Shown one piece after another: positions 11,301 to 21,048 of a DNA stretch of 64,000 nt. The stretch covers positions 14,196,001 to 14,260,000 of the forward strand of contig NC_079879.1 of the NCBI RefSeq assembly GCF_029227915.1, given 5' to 3'. This DNA comes from Hydractinia symbiolongicarpus. Taxonomy: Eukaryota > Cnidaria > Hydrozoa > Anthoathecata > Hydractiniidae. The notes under the pieces are model-generated. The model was not told where the DNA came from, did not search any database, and was given only the letters and a program-made list of their open reading frames with translations. The translations under genes were made by a program, and so were the position numbers. The number at the start of each line of letters is the position of its first letter. The stretch's first letter is position 1.

Positions 11301-12321
11301 CCGGAGCGAAAGGTGGTTCACAGGGTCGAGAAACTGATACCCAATCTCGAACATAAGCGGAAGTACGTGGTACACATCGGGGCTCTTCATCAAGCTTTAA
11401 AGCATGGGCTCGAGCTTAAGAAAGTGCACAGAGTTATCCAGTTTAATCAGAAGCCATGGCTGCGGAGTTATATCGATCACAACACGAGGCCTAGAACTGT
11501 CGCCAAAAACGAGTTCAAGAAAGCTTCTATAAGCTTATGAACCTTTCGGTTTTTGGGAAAACCATGGAGAATATCCGTAATCATCGGAATATCAAGCTAT
11601 TCACGAATGAAGCTGCATATACGAAGCTTGTCATGCAACCAAATTTCAGGGGTGGGAACTACTTCAGCGAAAACCTCATAGGTGTTGAGATGGGCAGGAC
11701 GGGAATTAACGAATAAACCCGTGTATATTGGTCAAGCTATTTTAGACCAATCAAAAACCGTCATGTACAACTTCCACTATGACTATATGCAGCCCAAATA
11801 ATGTAGTAAGTTGCGGATCTGCTATATGGATACGGACAGTTTCGTTTACCACATACGAACGGAAGACTTCTACCGCGATATCGCGCAGGATGTCGAGACA
11901 CGCGTCGACACGAATGCCTATAGCAAAGATGACAAGAGACCTCTCCCCATTGGCAAAAACAAAAAGTGTAGGTTTAATGAAGGATGAATTAAGTGGAAAG
12001 GTCATGACCGAATTCATCACACTGAGAGCGAAGCTGTATGCCGATAAGAGTCTCACAAAGGAAGGTGGGGATCGCAAAGCTAAAGGTGTAAAAAAGTGTG
12101 TAACCAAAAAATCAATCACCTTCGATGACTATCAGCGCTGTCTGGAGGATGGTGTCGATATATATAAAACATGTGTTTGTATCCAGAATAAGGGGCATAT
12201 AATCTACACACAGGAGGTGAACAAGCTGGCCCTTAACAGGGTAGATGACATACGGATCGTACAAGCGGATCATATCACAACGCTCGCCAGGGGTCATTAT
12301 CGTTTAGCGGCAAATAAATAA
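8356..12321 (+). pseudogene. Protein-primed DNA polymerase B (pPolB), broken
   Basis: The element's replicative polymerase. The likely start is the ATG at 8356, just inside the repeat. A SAP-like N-terminus (VKQLRDKAKARGLRGYYRLRK) comes first, then a Polinton-type N-terminal region, a zinc motif CMNCLQAF...H...C (about 9706-9766), Exo I YADFKS (about 9868), a CxxC/HNH-like segment with RDHCHYTG (about 10150-10240), Exo II HNLSGYDAHLF (about 10300), Exo III YHDIYLVADVLLL (10788), Pol motif A YFDAHNLYGW (about 11100), motif B NLSVFGKTMEN (about 11540) and motif C YMDTDSF (11823). Breaks: in-frame TAG at 8854, 9328, 9445, 10357 and 10675, TAA at 10552 and 11799, and frameshifts near 10707, 11523, 11705 and 11960. 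The acidic residue usual after Asp-Phe in Exo I is Lys here. About 1320 codons in total. Confidence 0.92.
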
Positions 12322-13069
12322 TGGAAGCTCTGCTACTGATAGCTATACTCCTCCCATACGTCTTGATCATCTTCGGTTATTTAAAATATAGACGACTATT
12401 AATAAATATGTCTGAATTATCTAAAATTTTCGATGTTGTTGATACCCCGACAGAAGCGCTTGAGCAACGTGAAAACAAGCGTCAGACTTTGAAAGATGCA
12501 CGTAAAGGTAAGGTACACCTCTTGCCGAAAAAGTGTACAGAAGCTTATATTGACAAAGCATCAAATGAGGTTATCGATAAAGTATACTCTGAATACGTTC
12601 AGCGAGAGCTCCGGGAGAAGGGAGAGAAAACTGCCAAGGCACTCTCAACTCATGCGATAAGCATGTACCCTCGATAGTCCCGAAGGCTTGAGGCAAGATA
12701 TCGAGGAGGACGCCATCCTTAGGGATAGTATGGCTGACTTGGGGATTCTCATGTACTCAGCATTTGGAAAGTTCCTATCACCCTTGCTTATCGCTGCGCA
12801 TACGATTAATCACACCCAACTCTCAACTACCTTTACACAAAAACCACCGGGAAAGAGTTGCCCAGGGGCACAGACTAGCGGCACTGATGAGGGAGAGAAA
12901 GCTTGGAAGAGCTCCGCCCAAGAAAGAACCCATGACGTTTAGAGAGTTCTTAAGATACTTTGAGAGAGATTTAAACAATCCTGAAGCCATACTCACGGGG
13001 ATAAAAGAGACCATGGAAATCCTTGAGGATCAGGGCCTGGCCTTCCATCTTTCTGTAAAAAGGAAGTGA
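12321..13069 (+). pseudogene. Polinton membrane protein of unknown function, frameshifted
   Basis: Begins at the ATG overlapping the pPolB stop. Residues 2-28 are hydrophobic (LLLIAILLPYVLIIFGYLKY), a likely signal anchor, followed by a charged region. The first frame stops at 12677. Similarity of style and a hydrophobic segment (LGILMYSAFGKFLSPLLIAAHTI) continue in a second frame at 12688-12850, and a basic, then acidic, tail in a third frame ends at 13069. I read this as one gene of about 230-250 codons with two frameshifts, not three genes. No family name is recognised. Its position directly behind the polymerase suggests co-transcription. Confidence 0.55.
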
Positions 13070-13096
13070 TTTTGTAACTCCAACGAGTTATAAGAA

Positions 13097-13420
13097 ATGA
13101 GCGAGGAAACTAACGAAGTAATTACCAAGAAGAACGAGGGCCGTGTTGCTGCTGGCAAGAGACTTGCGGAATGGAATCGCAAGAACAAGGCCGACAAAAG
13201 TACTTAACAAGAGAGTCAGGAACCTGTCGCAGTTCCTCCCAAGTCCCCGGGCAGTGTATATATTAGTGGAGGTCTTGTTGCTATACTCGCCTGTGTAGAA
13301 GGAGCATATTATATTTTCCTTAAAAAGCCCGCAGCGTCTCCACAGCCCGCCGAAACACGTGCACCAGAGCAGCGTCAGCCTTTAAAACAGATCTGTCCAC
13401 ACCCAACCAAACACAGTTCT
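13097..13420 (+). pseudogene. Small basic single-pass membrane protein, interrupted by a stop
   Basis: ATG 13097 opens a basic N-terminus (KNEGRVAAGKRLAEWNRKNK). TAA at 13205-13207 interrupts the frame, which then continues with a hydrophobic segment (GGLVAILACVEGAYYIF) and a proline-rich tail. Basic head plus single membrane span suggests a small structural or membrane protein of the element. The 3' end is not clear, because the frame runs into low-complexity AT-rich sequence at about 13500. Confidence 0.5.
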
Positions 13421-13781
13421 ACTGACGGAACCAGGCATTTATTGTTTCCTCCTGGGTTGTGGCGGACCTGAAGCAGAACCCATGTCCCCAGCAAGTATAT
13501 AATACGATATAAAAAAAATATAAAATATAATAATAATAAAATATATAAAAATAATAAAATATAATACGATAAAAAAAATGTGATGGAACTGGCGGTGGTC
13601 CACCACCGCCGAATCCAGACACGGTTTTACTACGGAACCACGAGCCACGTGGTCAGGGCGGCATACCATGCCGGGTAAAGGAAGGTCAAAATTGATATGT
13701 GTCGGTGGCACCCACACATATCAACTGAGTGGCTCGCCCGCTGTGGGGAACTTGATGAAATGATCATCTTGATTGAGAAAT
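13421..13781. other. Polinton spacer with AT-rich low-complexity tract
   Basis: 13500-13575 is a simple TA/AAT-rich tract. Flanking sequence contains short inverted stretches (GTGGTCCACCACCGCC near 13592) and no convincing gene. It separates the plus-strand polymerase block from a minus-strand block. Confidence 0.5.
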
Positions 13782-14273
13782 TTACCACTCCTTGACATCC
13801 TCTGGTATTAGCATAAGCTCCTCCGCCACAAAACTATGATCTGGCCCATCGGTCAAATAGTAGAGGAGACGGGTACCTGTCACAATACGGTCCAGTCTAT
13901 ACGTTTTTTTACTCCACCAACCGTCGGTAGCACGTCTTTTTTGATCATCATGCTCTTTTCCAGGCTGCAGCAACTACAAATATAAGCCGTCATCGGGTAG
14001 AGGCTTTTCATCGGGGCGCTAGAGCAAGTCAAATTGGTGCATTTCATTAGGCTTTGTGATTGTGAAACGGATAATTGATGCGCTTGTAGGCCTTGATATG
14101 TCTGAGCCATAAGAGCTGGCGAGATAGCCAGTGAGTAACACGCTTTTTAGAGAGACCACTCTGCTTAGCGAGTAATTTGATCGCTTTTCGACCTGTCCAG
14201 AGATGTTCGGGTTGGTAATAATTTGACTTAGCTTTTCAGCTTCTTCAGCCGTAAATATATGTGCTTTCGACAT
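13782..14273 (-). pseudogene. Polinton protein of unknown function with SH3-like C-terminus (tentative)
   Basis: ATG at 14273 (MSKAHIFTAEEAEKLSQII). The frame continues to 13782 with two in-frame TAG codons (14021-14019 and 13976-13974). The C-terminal part (TYRLDRIVTG...LLYYLTDGP...FVAEELMLIP) has the rhythm of the small SH3-like/chromo-like tail found in integrases, but no D,D-35-E core precedes it. It could be a remnant of an integrase tail or an unrelated protein. About 163 codons. Confidence 0.5.
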
Positions 14274-14727
14274 TTATTAAATGTCGAAAAACGTTTCTTA
14301 CATATGCTTGTACGCTGCAAAGCATAAAAGTGCGAGCCCACGATAAACGTCAGTTCGCCGTCCTGCTGTTGCTTGGAAGGTACATAATAGTCGGAGAGTT
14401 TGGGAGCTTTTTCGATCGTGGCGATAAAATATTCTCTCATACCCTTATCGCGTTCCTTATCGAGTTCTTTAAGACACCCTTATCGAGTTCTTTAAGACTC
14501 TCGCAAGCTTGACGCTTAAACTCCCGTTGCTGATTGTACCAGTCGATCTTTGCCTGTCTGTCACGTACCCATTGGGTTTGAGCAGCCTGAAGTTGTTCGA
14601 TCGCTTTATCTTGCCTTTTGCGCTCCTCTTTGCCAAGTCCTTACAGTTTACTGAACAGATAGTTACTCCCCGAGAATGCTAGGGCGTTAATTAACGCTCC
14701 TCCTGCCATTACGGCTAAGGTAGCCAT
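14228..14727 (-). pseudogene. Polinton small protein, hydrophobic N-terminus plus helical region
   Basis: ATG at 14727. The N-terminus is hydrophobic and small-residue rich (LAVMAGGALINALAFSGSNY), followed by TAA at 14643-14641. The same frame then gives a long charged helix (RKRQDKAIEQLQAAQTQWVR). A 23-bp tandem duplication at about 14457-14500 (CTTATCGAGTTCTTTAAG twice) shifts the frame before KAPKLSDYYVPS. Function unknown; a head-to-helix protein of this kind could be a membrane or capsid-associated component. Confidence 0.5.
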
Positions 14728-14734
14728 CTTTATT

Positions 14735-15997
14735 CTAGTATTCTACATTGTGAAATCTGCCATCCAAAATATTCAGCTGCCCATCTTGGAGCAAGTATAT
14801 ATAGCACTTGATATCCTCAGTTCCATCCGCCTTCTTGGTCATATGGAGAGTGATGCCGTCCGACAATCTCTGCAAGGGCCTGCCAGAACCATGTAAGCTA
14901 TGATCCGGACTACTGCGGAAATTGATGAACAACGCATACCGTTCCGTGCAAAACTGACCAATCACTTCGCTATCGTGGGATCCGAAAAGTTCAAAGACTT
15001 GTTCAAAATTGTCCTTCGGCAACATGGCGTGGCTATACATTTCATTCGGCTCACCCTCGACAGTGATTGAGATCGAAAAGATATTGGGATTGTAAAAATT
15101 CTCGTTGTTCCCCGAATAGGCCTTCACTTTCCCCGGGTCTACGAGCAACAGTAGGACGCCTTTCAGGGACTTGGCAAGAGTGTCGATCTGGAGGTTGTAG
15201 GAGGTGTCGGCCTTTCTCATGGTCACCACTTTGCTGCGGAGGATCCTTTCGTAGGGCAGGGCCAATCTCGAGTATCTGGACATCATAGCACTGCTAAGAC
15301 CCTCGTTTGTCACTTTATCAAACTCTAAGAAAATATTGGTAATTTTATAAGCGCCATCAGCGGGCTTAGCTGCCGTGCTTCCAGCAGCAGCCGTACCAGC
15401 ATCTTTGATGACTTGGTCATAGGGTGCAAAATGTATTACGAACTGCACCCTATCGTGTAAGCCTGCTTGGTAGAAGGGCAAGTCTTTAGTGAACATCTTG
15501 CCCAGGGGGGTGCAAAAGGTGTTGCCGTAATCTGCCAGAATCGCTTTTTCTTCTTTATTTCCTACATAATAGCTAGCTTTTACCTGTAGAGCTCTGATAG
15601 TACCATCATTTGGATTAATGCCCTCTAAAATTAGGTTGTTCTTGCGTTCGAATTTGGGCAGCCGCAGATCCCGGTACACTGCCAGGTTGTTGTAGTCCGA
15701 AATGTTCTGGATTTCATTCCCGTTCAAGCTGATGCAAAGGTTTTAAACCAGGGCCTTACCAATGTTGCTGACGATGGTGCGTTTGGTGTTGGTACCAGTA
15801 AGCTCCAAGTCAAAGAGGAGCTTGAGAGAGCCTGTAAAAATTACATCATTCTGACCCATTTTTGGTATGTCCACGTACAAGTCCTCGTGCTGATTGATCG
15901 TGCTGGGGACATGGGAGACTTTAAGACGCTGTTTCTTGCCTTTCATAGCAAGCATTGTCTTTAATTCCTTATGCGGTTTTAAGATAGTTCCGTACAT
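14735..15997 (-). pseudogene. Major capsid protein candidate (double jelly-roll type), one internal stop
   Basis: ATG 15997, stop 14735, about 420 codons with one in-frame TAA at 15745-15743; otherwise the frame is intact. The N-terminal part reads VDIPKMGQNDVIFTGSLKLLFDLEL and continues through NLILEGINPND, a long beta-rich body and a C-terminal DGQLNILDGRF. The beta-strand-rich composition, the size and the place in the element suggest the double jelly-roll capsid protein expected in Polintons, which form or once formed virus-like particles. This rests on general family resemblance, not on a profile search. It starts 29 bp from the divergent gene at 16027, so both probably share a promoter region. 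Confidence 0.6.
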
Positions 15998-16026
15998 TTA
16001 TTACTAGGCAATTGTGGATTGAATAA

Positions 16027-17335
16027 ATGCCGATTAATCCAATATATGAAGGAGATGACTTTACGCCAGAGGAAGACATTCCGGATGAGTCTGAGGAGTT
16101 CAGTATCGATAGCGAGATCCTTCGACCAGAGCCTGATGTCAGCCTAACGCTAGGACAACAGCAGGGAGGTGCGCGTAGGCGATTGGATGTGGGGCTGAGG
16201 GAACAGAATTTAGAGAAAACCGTCGACTATCTTTATGCTAAACTTAGCGAACATTTAGAATTGCTGTCAACCGATAAAAATTATCAGTATTTTAGGGCTT
16301 ATGATAGTAAAAAGCTTGTTTTTAGACAGATGACGAAGAGGGAACGGGTCTATAAAGAGATAGTGCTTACGACTACGACCGGTGAGCTAAGAGCTATTAC
16401 AGCTATAGAGACGGCCTTAGGATCTACGCGTCTGAAGGCCTTAGGTTTTGCCGACTATGTTACACCCAACAAGGGCAGTAAAGCAGCAGCCCAAAACCTC
16501 ATGGGTAAGATTGTTCATATCGACGAAAAAGCTGATGACATCGAAATGTTGCCGCTGCTCGAGAATGTGCTCGATGACACGGAGAGCTTGGTCGAAGATA
16601 CTTCCTTTGGCGGGGATATCATAGAGCGTGAAAGAAGAGGGTTTAACCGCGAGCTTCAAACGTTATGTGGTAACCTCAAGCACTTGAAAGGCAAGATGGT
16701 CTACTACGATCGTGAGATCGACAAAGTCGAAGCCAAGGTGATGAGACTTGAGAGCAAAAAGGCCGAACCTGGAGCATCCGAGGAACAGCTAGCTATCTGG
16801 GACAGGGATATAGCCAAGGCCAAGGAAGACCTGGAACGACTACGTGATCAAAAAGAGGCAACGGCAAAAGCGCACGGTTTACTATCATCCGATACTCAGA
16901 GCCAGCTGCTGCACATTAAGGAGACTCTGATGAAAATCGCTGGGGATGATAAAACCTTGGTTGAAAAGCTCAAGATCTTGTTCAAATAGCAGGGTATTAC
17001 TATAGCCAGTATCGTCTCGGGTATCGGTCTGCTCATATCCACCATCGTGCTCGCTGTTTCTGGAGGTGGAGGTGCTGCCGGAGGAGCTGCAGCAGGAGAA
17101 AGTGCCGATGACAAGGGTTTGTACGGAAACAGCTTGAAAGACTCGGACGATTCTTGAAGTACCTTGCAGGCAAAGCAGGCGCAGCACTACCAGGGATTAT
17201 TGTCAGGGTGTCGTTCTTTTTCAGAGTTGCGGCTAAGATTGTCGAATATGTAGCGACGCACCTCTATTTAGCGATTGCGGGAGCTGTGTGAGTTGTGGTG
17301 GCGTACGTGGGGAACAGAGGCAAGAAGAATCGATG
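16027..17335 (+). pseudogene. Polinton coiled-coil and membrane protein
   Basis: ATG 16027, 320 codons to a TAG at 16987-16989. The same frame continues with a hydrophobic stretch (ASIVSGIGLLISTIVLAV), a Gly/Ala linker, then a frameshift near 17150, a second hydrophobic region (HLYLAIAGAV), a TGA at 17289 and a basic tail ending about 17335. The N-terminus is acidic. Residues about 215-290 are a charged coiled coil (LKGKMVYYDREIDKVEAKVM onward). Architecture: acidic head, coiled coil, two membrane segments. No named family; a structural or membrane-remodelling role is only a guess. Confidence 0.6.
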
Positions 17336-17365
17336 AGTCTAGTATGTTGGAGAACGCACTAGACT

Positions 17366-18507
17366 TTACTTAAGCCATATAATTGCGAGGATGAGCCCTA
17401 TCCCCACAGTTATGAGAACAGCTTTGGTTTTGTCGTGGGCATCAGAAATATGAGACTCTGGCGGGGCGTATGTAGTAAATACACCCCCTTCATGACTTAG
17501 TACCTGGGAAGGTTGACGTTGGTGATGCTGCCTTGGGGCAACCGCATGCGGAGCGTTGACATTCGGGTTAGCACCGATATTGAAATACTCCTTGCTAATG
17601 AGTATCTTGTTCGTAAAATTCATGACACTCCCGATATGAAGGCTCATGTTGCTTGGAATCATGTACACTCCATGAGCAACCGAGAAGTCGACTTTGGACC
17701 GCGCGTACTTGCGCACAATTTGGAATCGCCTTATTTCCTCACCCGTGTCACTAGGCCGGAGGATCAGATCCTCAAAAGTCGTCAAGTAGAGGCGCTGCGC
17801 ATCGATCGAACTACCTTGATTGCCAATGATGTTGGACCTCGCGTTAGCTTGGCTCGGAAGTATTAGATGAGCGTAAAATCTTACGCTTTGGGAAAGCTTC
17901 TCTATACCTATACGCGTGAGACCTTGGAATTTTTCAAGAATCCATCGACTCCATGAATCTTCATCGAAATAGCTCGAGCCACTACCGGGATAGTCTTTAC
18001 GAATAGCTTGCCAGCTACTAAATAAGGTCTCGTTCCTCCACTCGCTCTCGCTCTCGCTTACCTCAAATTCACGTGCTAATTGCTGGAACTTCTGCCTATT
18101 GAATGGGTTGTTGAGGCGTCGAAACCTATCAGAACCCGGTAGAGACACTTCGATATCTTGAAGGATTTTACGAATCTGGAAGTACACGTGGAAACCGTAA
18201 ACGGAGCGAACCAGGGGTAAGGATGTGGCTAGGTGTTGCATAGAAATACCACAAGCGGATGTTGCGCAGTAGGTAGCAAAATTGAGCTGAGTGGAACATA
18301 GGCTGAAGGGCTTTGCCATGTATTCAACACCGTCCCAGAGAGGAATTCGTAGTCAATGAAGATGTTGGGGAATTTCACCTTGAATGAGGACACCTTCGCA
18401 TCAATAACAATGTTTTGTATTGAGAGATCTTCACCCTTGAGTCTCTCGAGATATCTCCCATGTGTAGGGACATACCTTGCCTTTGGGTTATACGAGTAAA
18501 TACTCAT
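17366..18507 (-). pseudogene. Polinton structural-type protein with C-terminal membrane anchor
   Basis: ATG 18507 (MSIYSYNPKARYVPTHGRYL), with one frameshift near 18320, then a long frame to a stop at 17366; about 380 codons. The C-terminus is a single membrane span (AVLITVGIGLILAIIWL) after a His/Gln/Pro-rich linker. The body has LCSTQLNFATYCATSACGIS and long helices. No domain can be named. Its start lies 16 bp from the divergent gene at 18524. Apart from the single frameshift it is one of the better preserved genes. Confidence 0.6.
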
Positions 18508-18523
18508 GTTTGTTTAAAGAAAC

Positions 18524-19225
18524 ATGAGGCAACTGTATGTCACAGATATAGAGAACTCTACGATATTCAAACCTCATCTAGGGGAGAACACGAGGATTGC
18601 ATTGAAGTCGATCAGCACTCAACCTACGTGGCTGAATCTTTTCGAAAAAAAGAACGATATCAAGATTCATAAAGCGGTGCCCGGATCAACCGATGATGGG
18701 AACTTTAATGTCGGGGCTTTTGAAACCCTCATCACGATCGAGAAGGGTCTATATAGGATCGAGGATCTCGCTATCATAGTCAACGACCAAGCAGGGAACA
18801 AAATCAAGTTTTTCGTACTCAGGAATGGAGCGTGCAGGGTTAGGGTTAGCAAGGGGTACATTGCGATAGTCGATAAATCACTACTGGACCTTATGGGTTA
18901 TAATCTTCATACCGAAGCAATGTTTATCGAGGGCGACCATGACAGCTTCTACAAGACTGACATCTACCAGCGGCTGAGACTCACTTGTCATCAACTCGAT
19001 GAAGATGATTGCTTGCTTAATGGGGAGAAATTTAAAATTCTTGCCATCCTACCGACCAAAGAGGTAAGTGCCTGGGGAGACATGTTGACATGGAGTTTCG
19101 ATAACCCTGTTTACATTCCTTTGAAAGGCCCGACGGATCGCCTTGAGTTCATGTTGACGGATGAACATCATGATGATAAGAACGTTTCGTTCGTTGGAAT
19201 TACTATGCATTTACTCATAGAATAA
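18524..19225 (+). CDS. Minor capsid (penton-like) protein candidate
   Basis: An undamaged frame of 233 codons, the best preserved gene of the Polinton. The sequence is beta-rich with alternating hydrophobic strands (FKPHLGENTRIALKSIS, RIEDLAIIVND, FVGITMHLLIE at the end). A 220-250 residue beta-rich protein beside the capsid genes fits the single jelly-roll minor capsid protein of Polintons. The assignment rests on size, composition and context. The next gene begins at ATG 19226, immediately after this stop, so the two are probably read from one transcript. Confidence 0.5.
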   Translation: MRQLYVTDIENSTIFKPHLGENTRIALKSISTQPTWLNLFEKKNDIKIHKAVPGSTDDGNFNVGAFETLITIEKGLYRIEDLAIIVNDQAGNKIKFFVLRNGACRVRVSKGYIAIVDKSLLDLMGYNLHTEAMFIEGDHDSFYKTDIYQRLRLTCHQLDEDDCLLNGEKFKILAILPTKEVSAWGDMLTWSFDNPVYIPLKGPTDRLEFMLTDEHHDDKNVSFVGITMHLLIE

Positions 19226-19874
19226 ATGACTGATATTATGAAATTATACCCGCCTTTACCGCCAAGTGCGCCTGAGCATAATACCCTAGAAAAGAGCCAG
19301 GTCTATCGGTTGAAAAAGATCGAAGAGATCGAAGCGTTCTTCCCGTGATGAGATTAAAGAGCGAGAAAAGCTGTACAAAAAGTTCAAAGTCTGGGGAATA
19401 GGGTTGAGATATGCAGATCATACCATGATCACAGTAACCATGATAACCTCAACAGCTGGCATTGCCACACTTGCAACGGGGTTCGGAGCTCCGATATCCA
19501 TAGGTCTGGAAGTAGCGGCTCTTGCAGTAGGCATGGGGCAAGTAGGTTTAAAGAATGCGTCCAAGCGCATAAGTGTTAAGGTCCACAAACATGAATGTAT
19601 CAAACTCCTAGCGGAGTCCAAGCTGGACACCGTGTTCAACAAGATCTCCAAAGCGATACAGGATAGTGTGATCTCTGACAGCGAGTTCACTATGATTATA
19701 CAAGAGAAACAGCGCTACATGATGCTCAAGGAGCAGATACGCCAGAGGACTAAGAAGGCTGTGACAATGATCAACGATAACGAGCGCGCGGAATTATTAG
19801 CGCATGGGAGACAGGAGGCTAGGGAGGAACTTCTCAAAAAACTTCAGTCTGCACAGTATGTAAATGCTACTTAG
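19226..19874 (+). pseudogene. Polinton helical membrane protein, one frameshift
   Basis: ATG 19226 directly follows the stop of the gene before it. A proline-rich start (YPPLPPSAP) and a charged helix lead to a frameshift near 19345. The frame ending at 19874 continues with a Gly/Ala-rich hydrophobic segment (ITSTAGIATLATGFGAPIS and LEVAALAVGMGQ) and long charged helices (FTMIIQEKQRYMMLKEQIRQ). About 215 codons. It looks like a hairpin membrane protein with flanking coiled coils. Function unknown. Confidence 0.6.
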
Positions 19875-19940
19875 AACAACCATCTGCCTACTCGGTGTAA
19901 GTTTTGTGGTAGCTTCTGCATGGGCTCCCCCAAGACTCTA

Positions 19941-20219
19941 CTAGGCTATGCCAACCACTTCACCTGTAACACCATCGATCAGCAAGTCACCAACGTGTAT
20001 GATAGTTCGCTGCTTTTCGGATAGCTCTCTCATGTATTGTTCTAAGTTTTTCTGCAAAGCGATAGTACAACAAGGTTGGCAGTATGGACCGTCCGTCTGT
20101 GCTGAAGCGTCCTTATATTTGACCTTTCGAATCGCTTCGAGAAGGTCGACCTTATTCATAGTTGAGTAGTTACGGATCTTTAGTGATTTGGCTTCCTTTT
20201 TCAGTTCGTTATTGTTCAT
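19941..20219 (-). CDS. Small SAP/HeH-like protein
   Basis: Start chosen at ATG 20219 (MNNNELKKEAKSLKIRNYST) because the upstream in-frame ATG lacks similarity to the motif. The first 33 residues (ELKKEAKSLKIRNYS..NKVDLLEAIRK) form a helix-extended-helix pattern typical of SAP-type DNA-binding motifs, as also seen at the N-terminus of the polymerase. C-terminal GPYCQPC and a helix follow. 92 codons, no stop. Confidence 0.55.
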   Translation of the reverse strand: MNNNELKKEAKSLKIRNYSTMNKVDLLEAIRKVKYKDASAQTDGPYCQPCCTIALQKNLEQYMRELSEKQRTIIHVGDLLIDGVTGEVVGIA

Positions 20220-20260
20220 GTTTGTTTTGGTATGCTGGATCAACAACACATCAAAACCTT

Positions 20261-20877
20261 TCACATCTTGTCTACTACGACGAAGGATTCGTCATCAGAG
20301 TCGGAATCGTTAAGGTAGCGGGAGCCATAAAACTCGACAACCTTATACTTATACTCCTCCAAGTAGGTTTGCATGTAGTAATTTGAACCTTGCCTGTAGA
20401 TACCAGATAGCTTGATGATGGCATTGCATTCGCAACTTTGTTTTAGTGGTACTTTTTTGGAATGGAAGTCGGTTCTGACTTTACCCTCCTTCACCTTGGT
20501 GGTGATGTATTTACCTTTTTCACAGGTGGGGTGGTGAAGCAATGACCATCCAAGGACTCGATTTTGGTCAGGATACTCTCATACTTCGCTAACCACTCGG
20601 GATGGTTATAGATATCGAATGACATGGTAAGAGAGCAGCCTTCATCGTAACGCGAGGCACCATTAGAATAGACCTTTTTAGGTGCTTTAATCAATAGAGG
20701 GGATAGCTTGTTGTCACTATTTTTGTAGCCAATAATGAAGCGTTCATCTTTACACTTGTTTGCTGGAATAGCATCGCTTAGCACGATATTTTCAATGTTT
20801 ACATCTTCGATATTTAGTGGAGTCGCTTTGGCATAAAAATCTCTTGAATTAACATTCTCATTACCGAATTTGAACAT
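20261..20877 (-). pseudogene. Polinton protein of unknown function, frameshifted
   Basis: ATG 20877 opens MFKFGNENVNSRDFYAKATP and runs to 20491. A frameshift near 20510-20540 leads into the frame that ends at 20261 with an acidic tail (NDSDSDDESFVVVD). About 205 codons. Contains LLIKAPKKVYSNGASRYDEG and a Cys pair CECNAIIKLSG. No family recognised. The acidic C-terminus is reminiscent of single-strand-binding proteins, but that is speculation. Confidence 0.5.
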
Positions 20878-20906
20878 CCTTTTATTTTGTGGAAGCTGGA
20901 GTTCAA

Positions 20907-21045
20907 CTAGGGTTTGTTACGGGTACAACTTCCACCATTATACGTAATGTATTCATAATAGCAATACCAGCAGAGCACTCCGCCCACAAGAGCATCTGTC
21001 ATAGCTGTCAAGTACCCGTTCACATTTACCGCATTGTTCCTTCAT
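20907..21045 (-). pseudogene. Short Cys-rich zinc-finger-like protein
   Basis: ATG at 21045, four bases after the stop of the gene upstream. About 45 codons to TAG 20909-20907, with a 1-bp shift after the second cysteine pair. Cysteines occur as CGKC, then CSC, then (in the shifted frame) CWYC and a final Cys, the spacing of a small zinc-binding fold. Minimal size and tight spacing to the neighbour support a real gene. Confidence 0.45.
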
Positions 21046-21048
21046 CGT

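Noticed and set aside
8356-12321. Reassignment of TAG as a sense codon
   Set aside because: TAA, TGA and frameshifts are also present, and host genes such as TEX261 use ordinary codes; decay explains it.
19863-19944. Short hydrophobic ORF, or a CKFC...H..C zinc finger in the frame beyond 19874
   Set aside because: Too short and overlapping the end of the neighbouring gene; no support beyond a few spaced cysteines.
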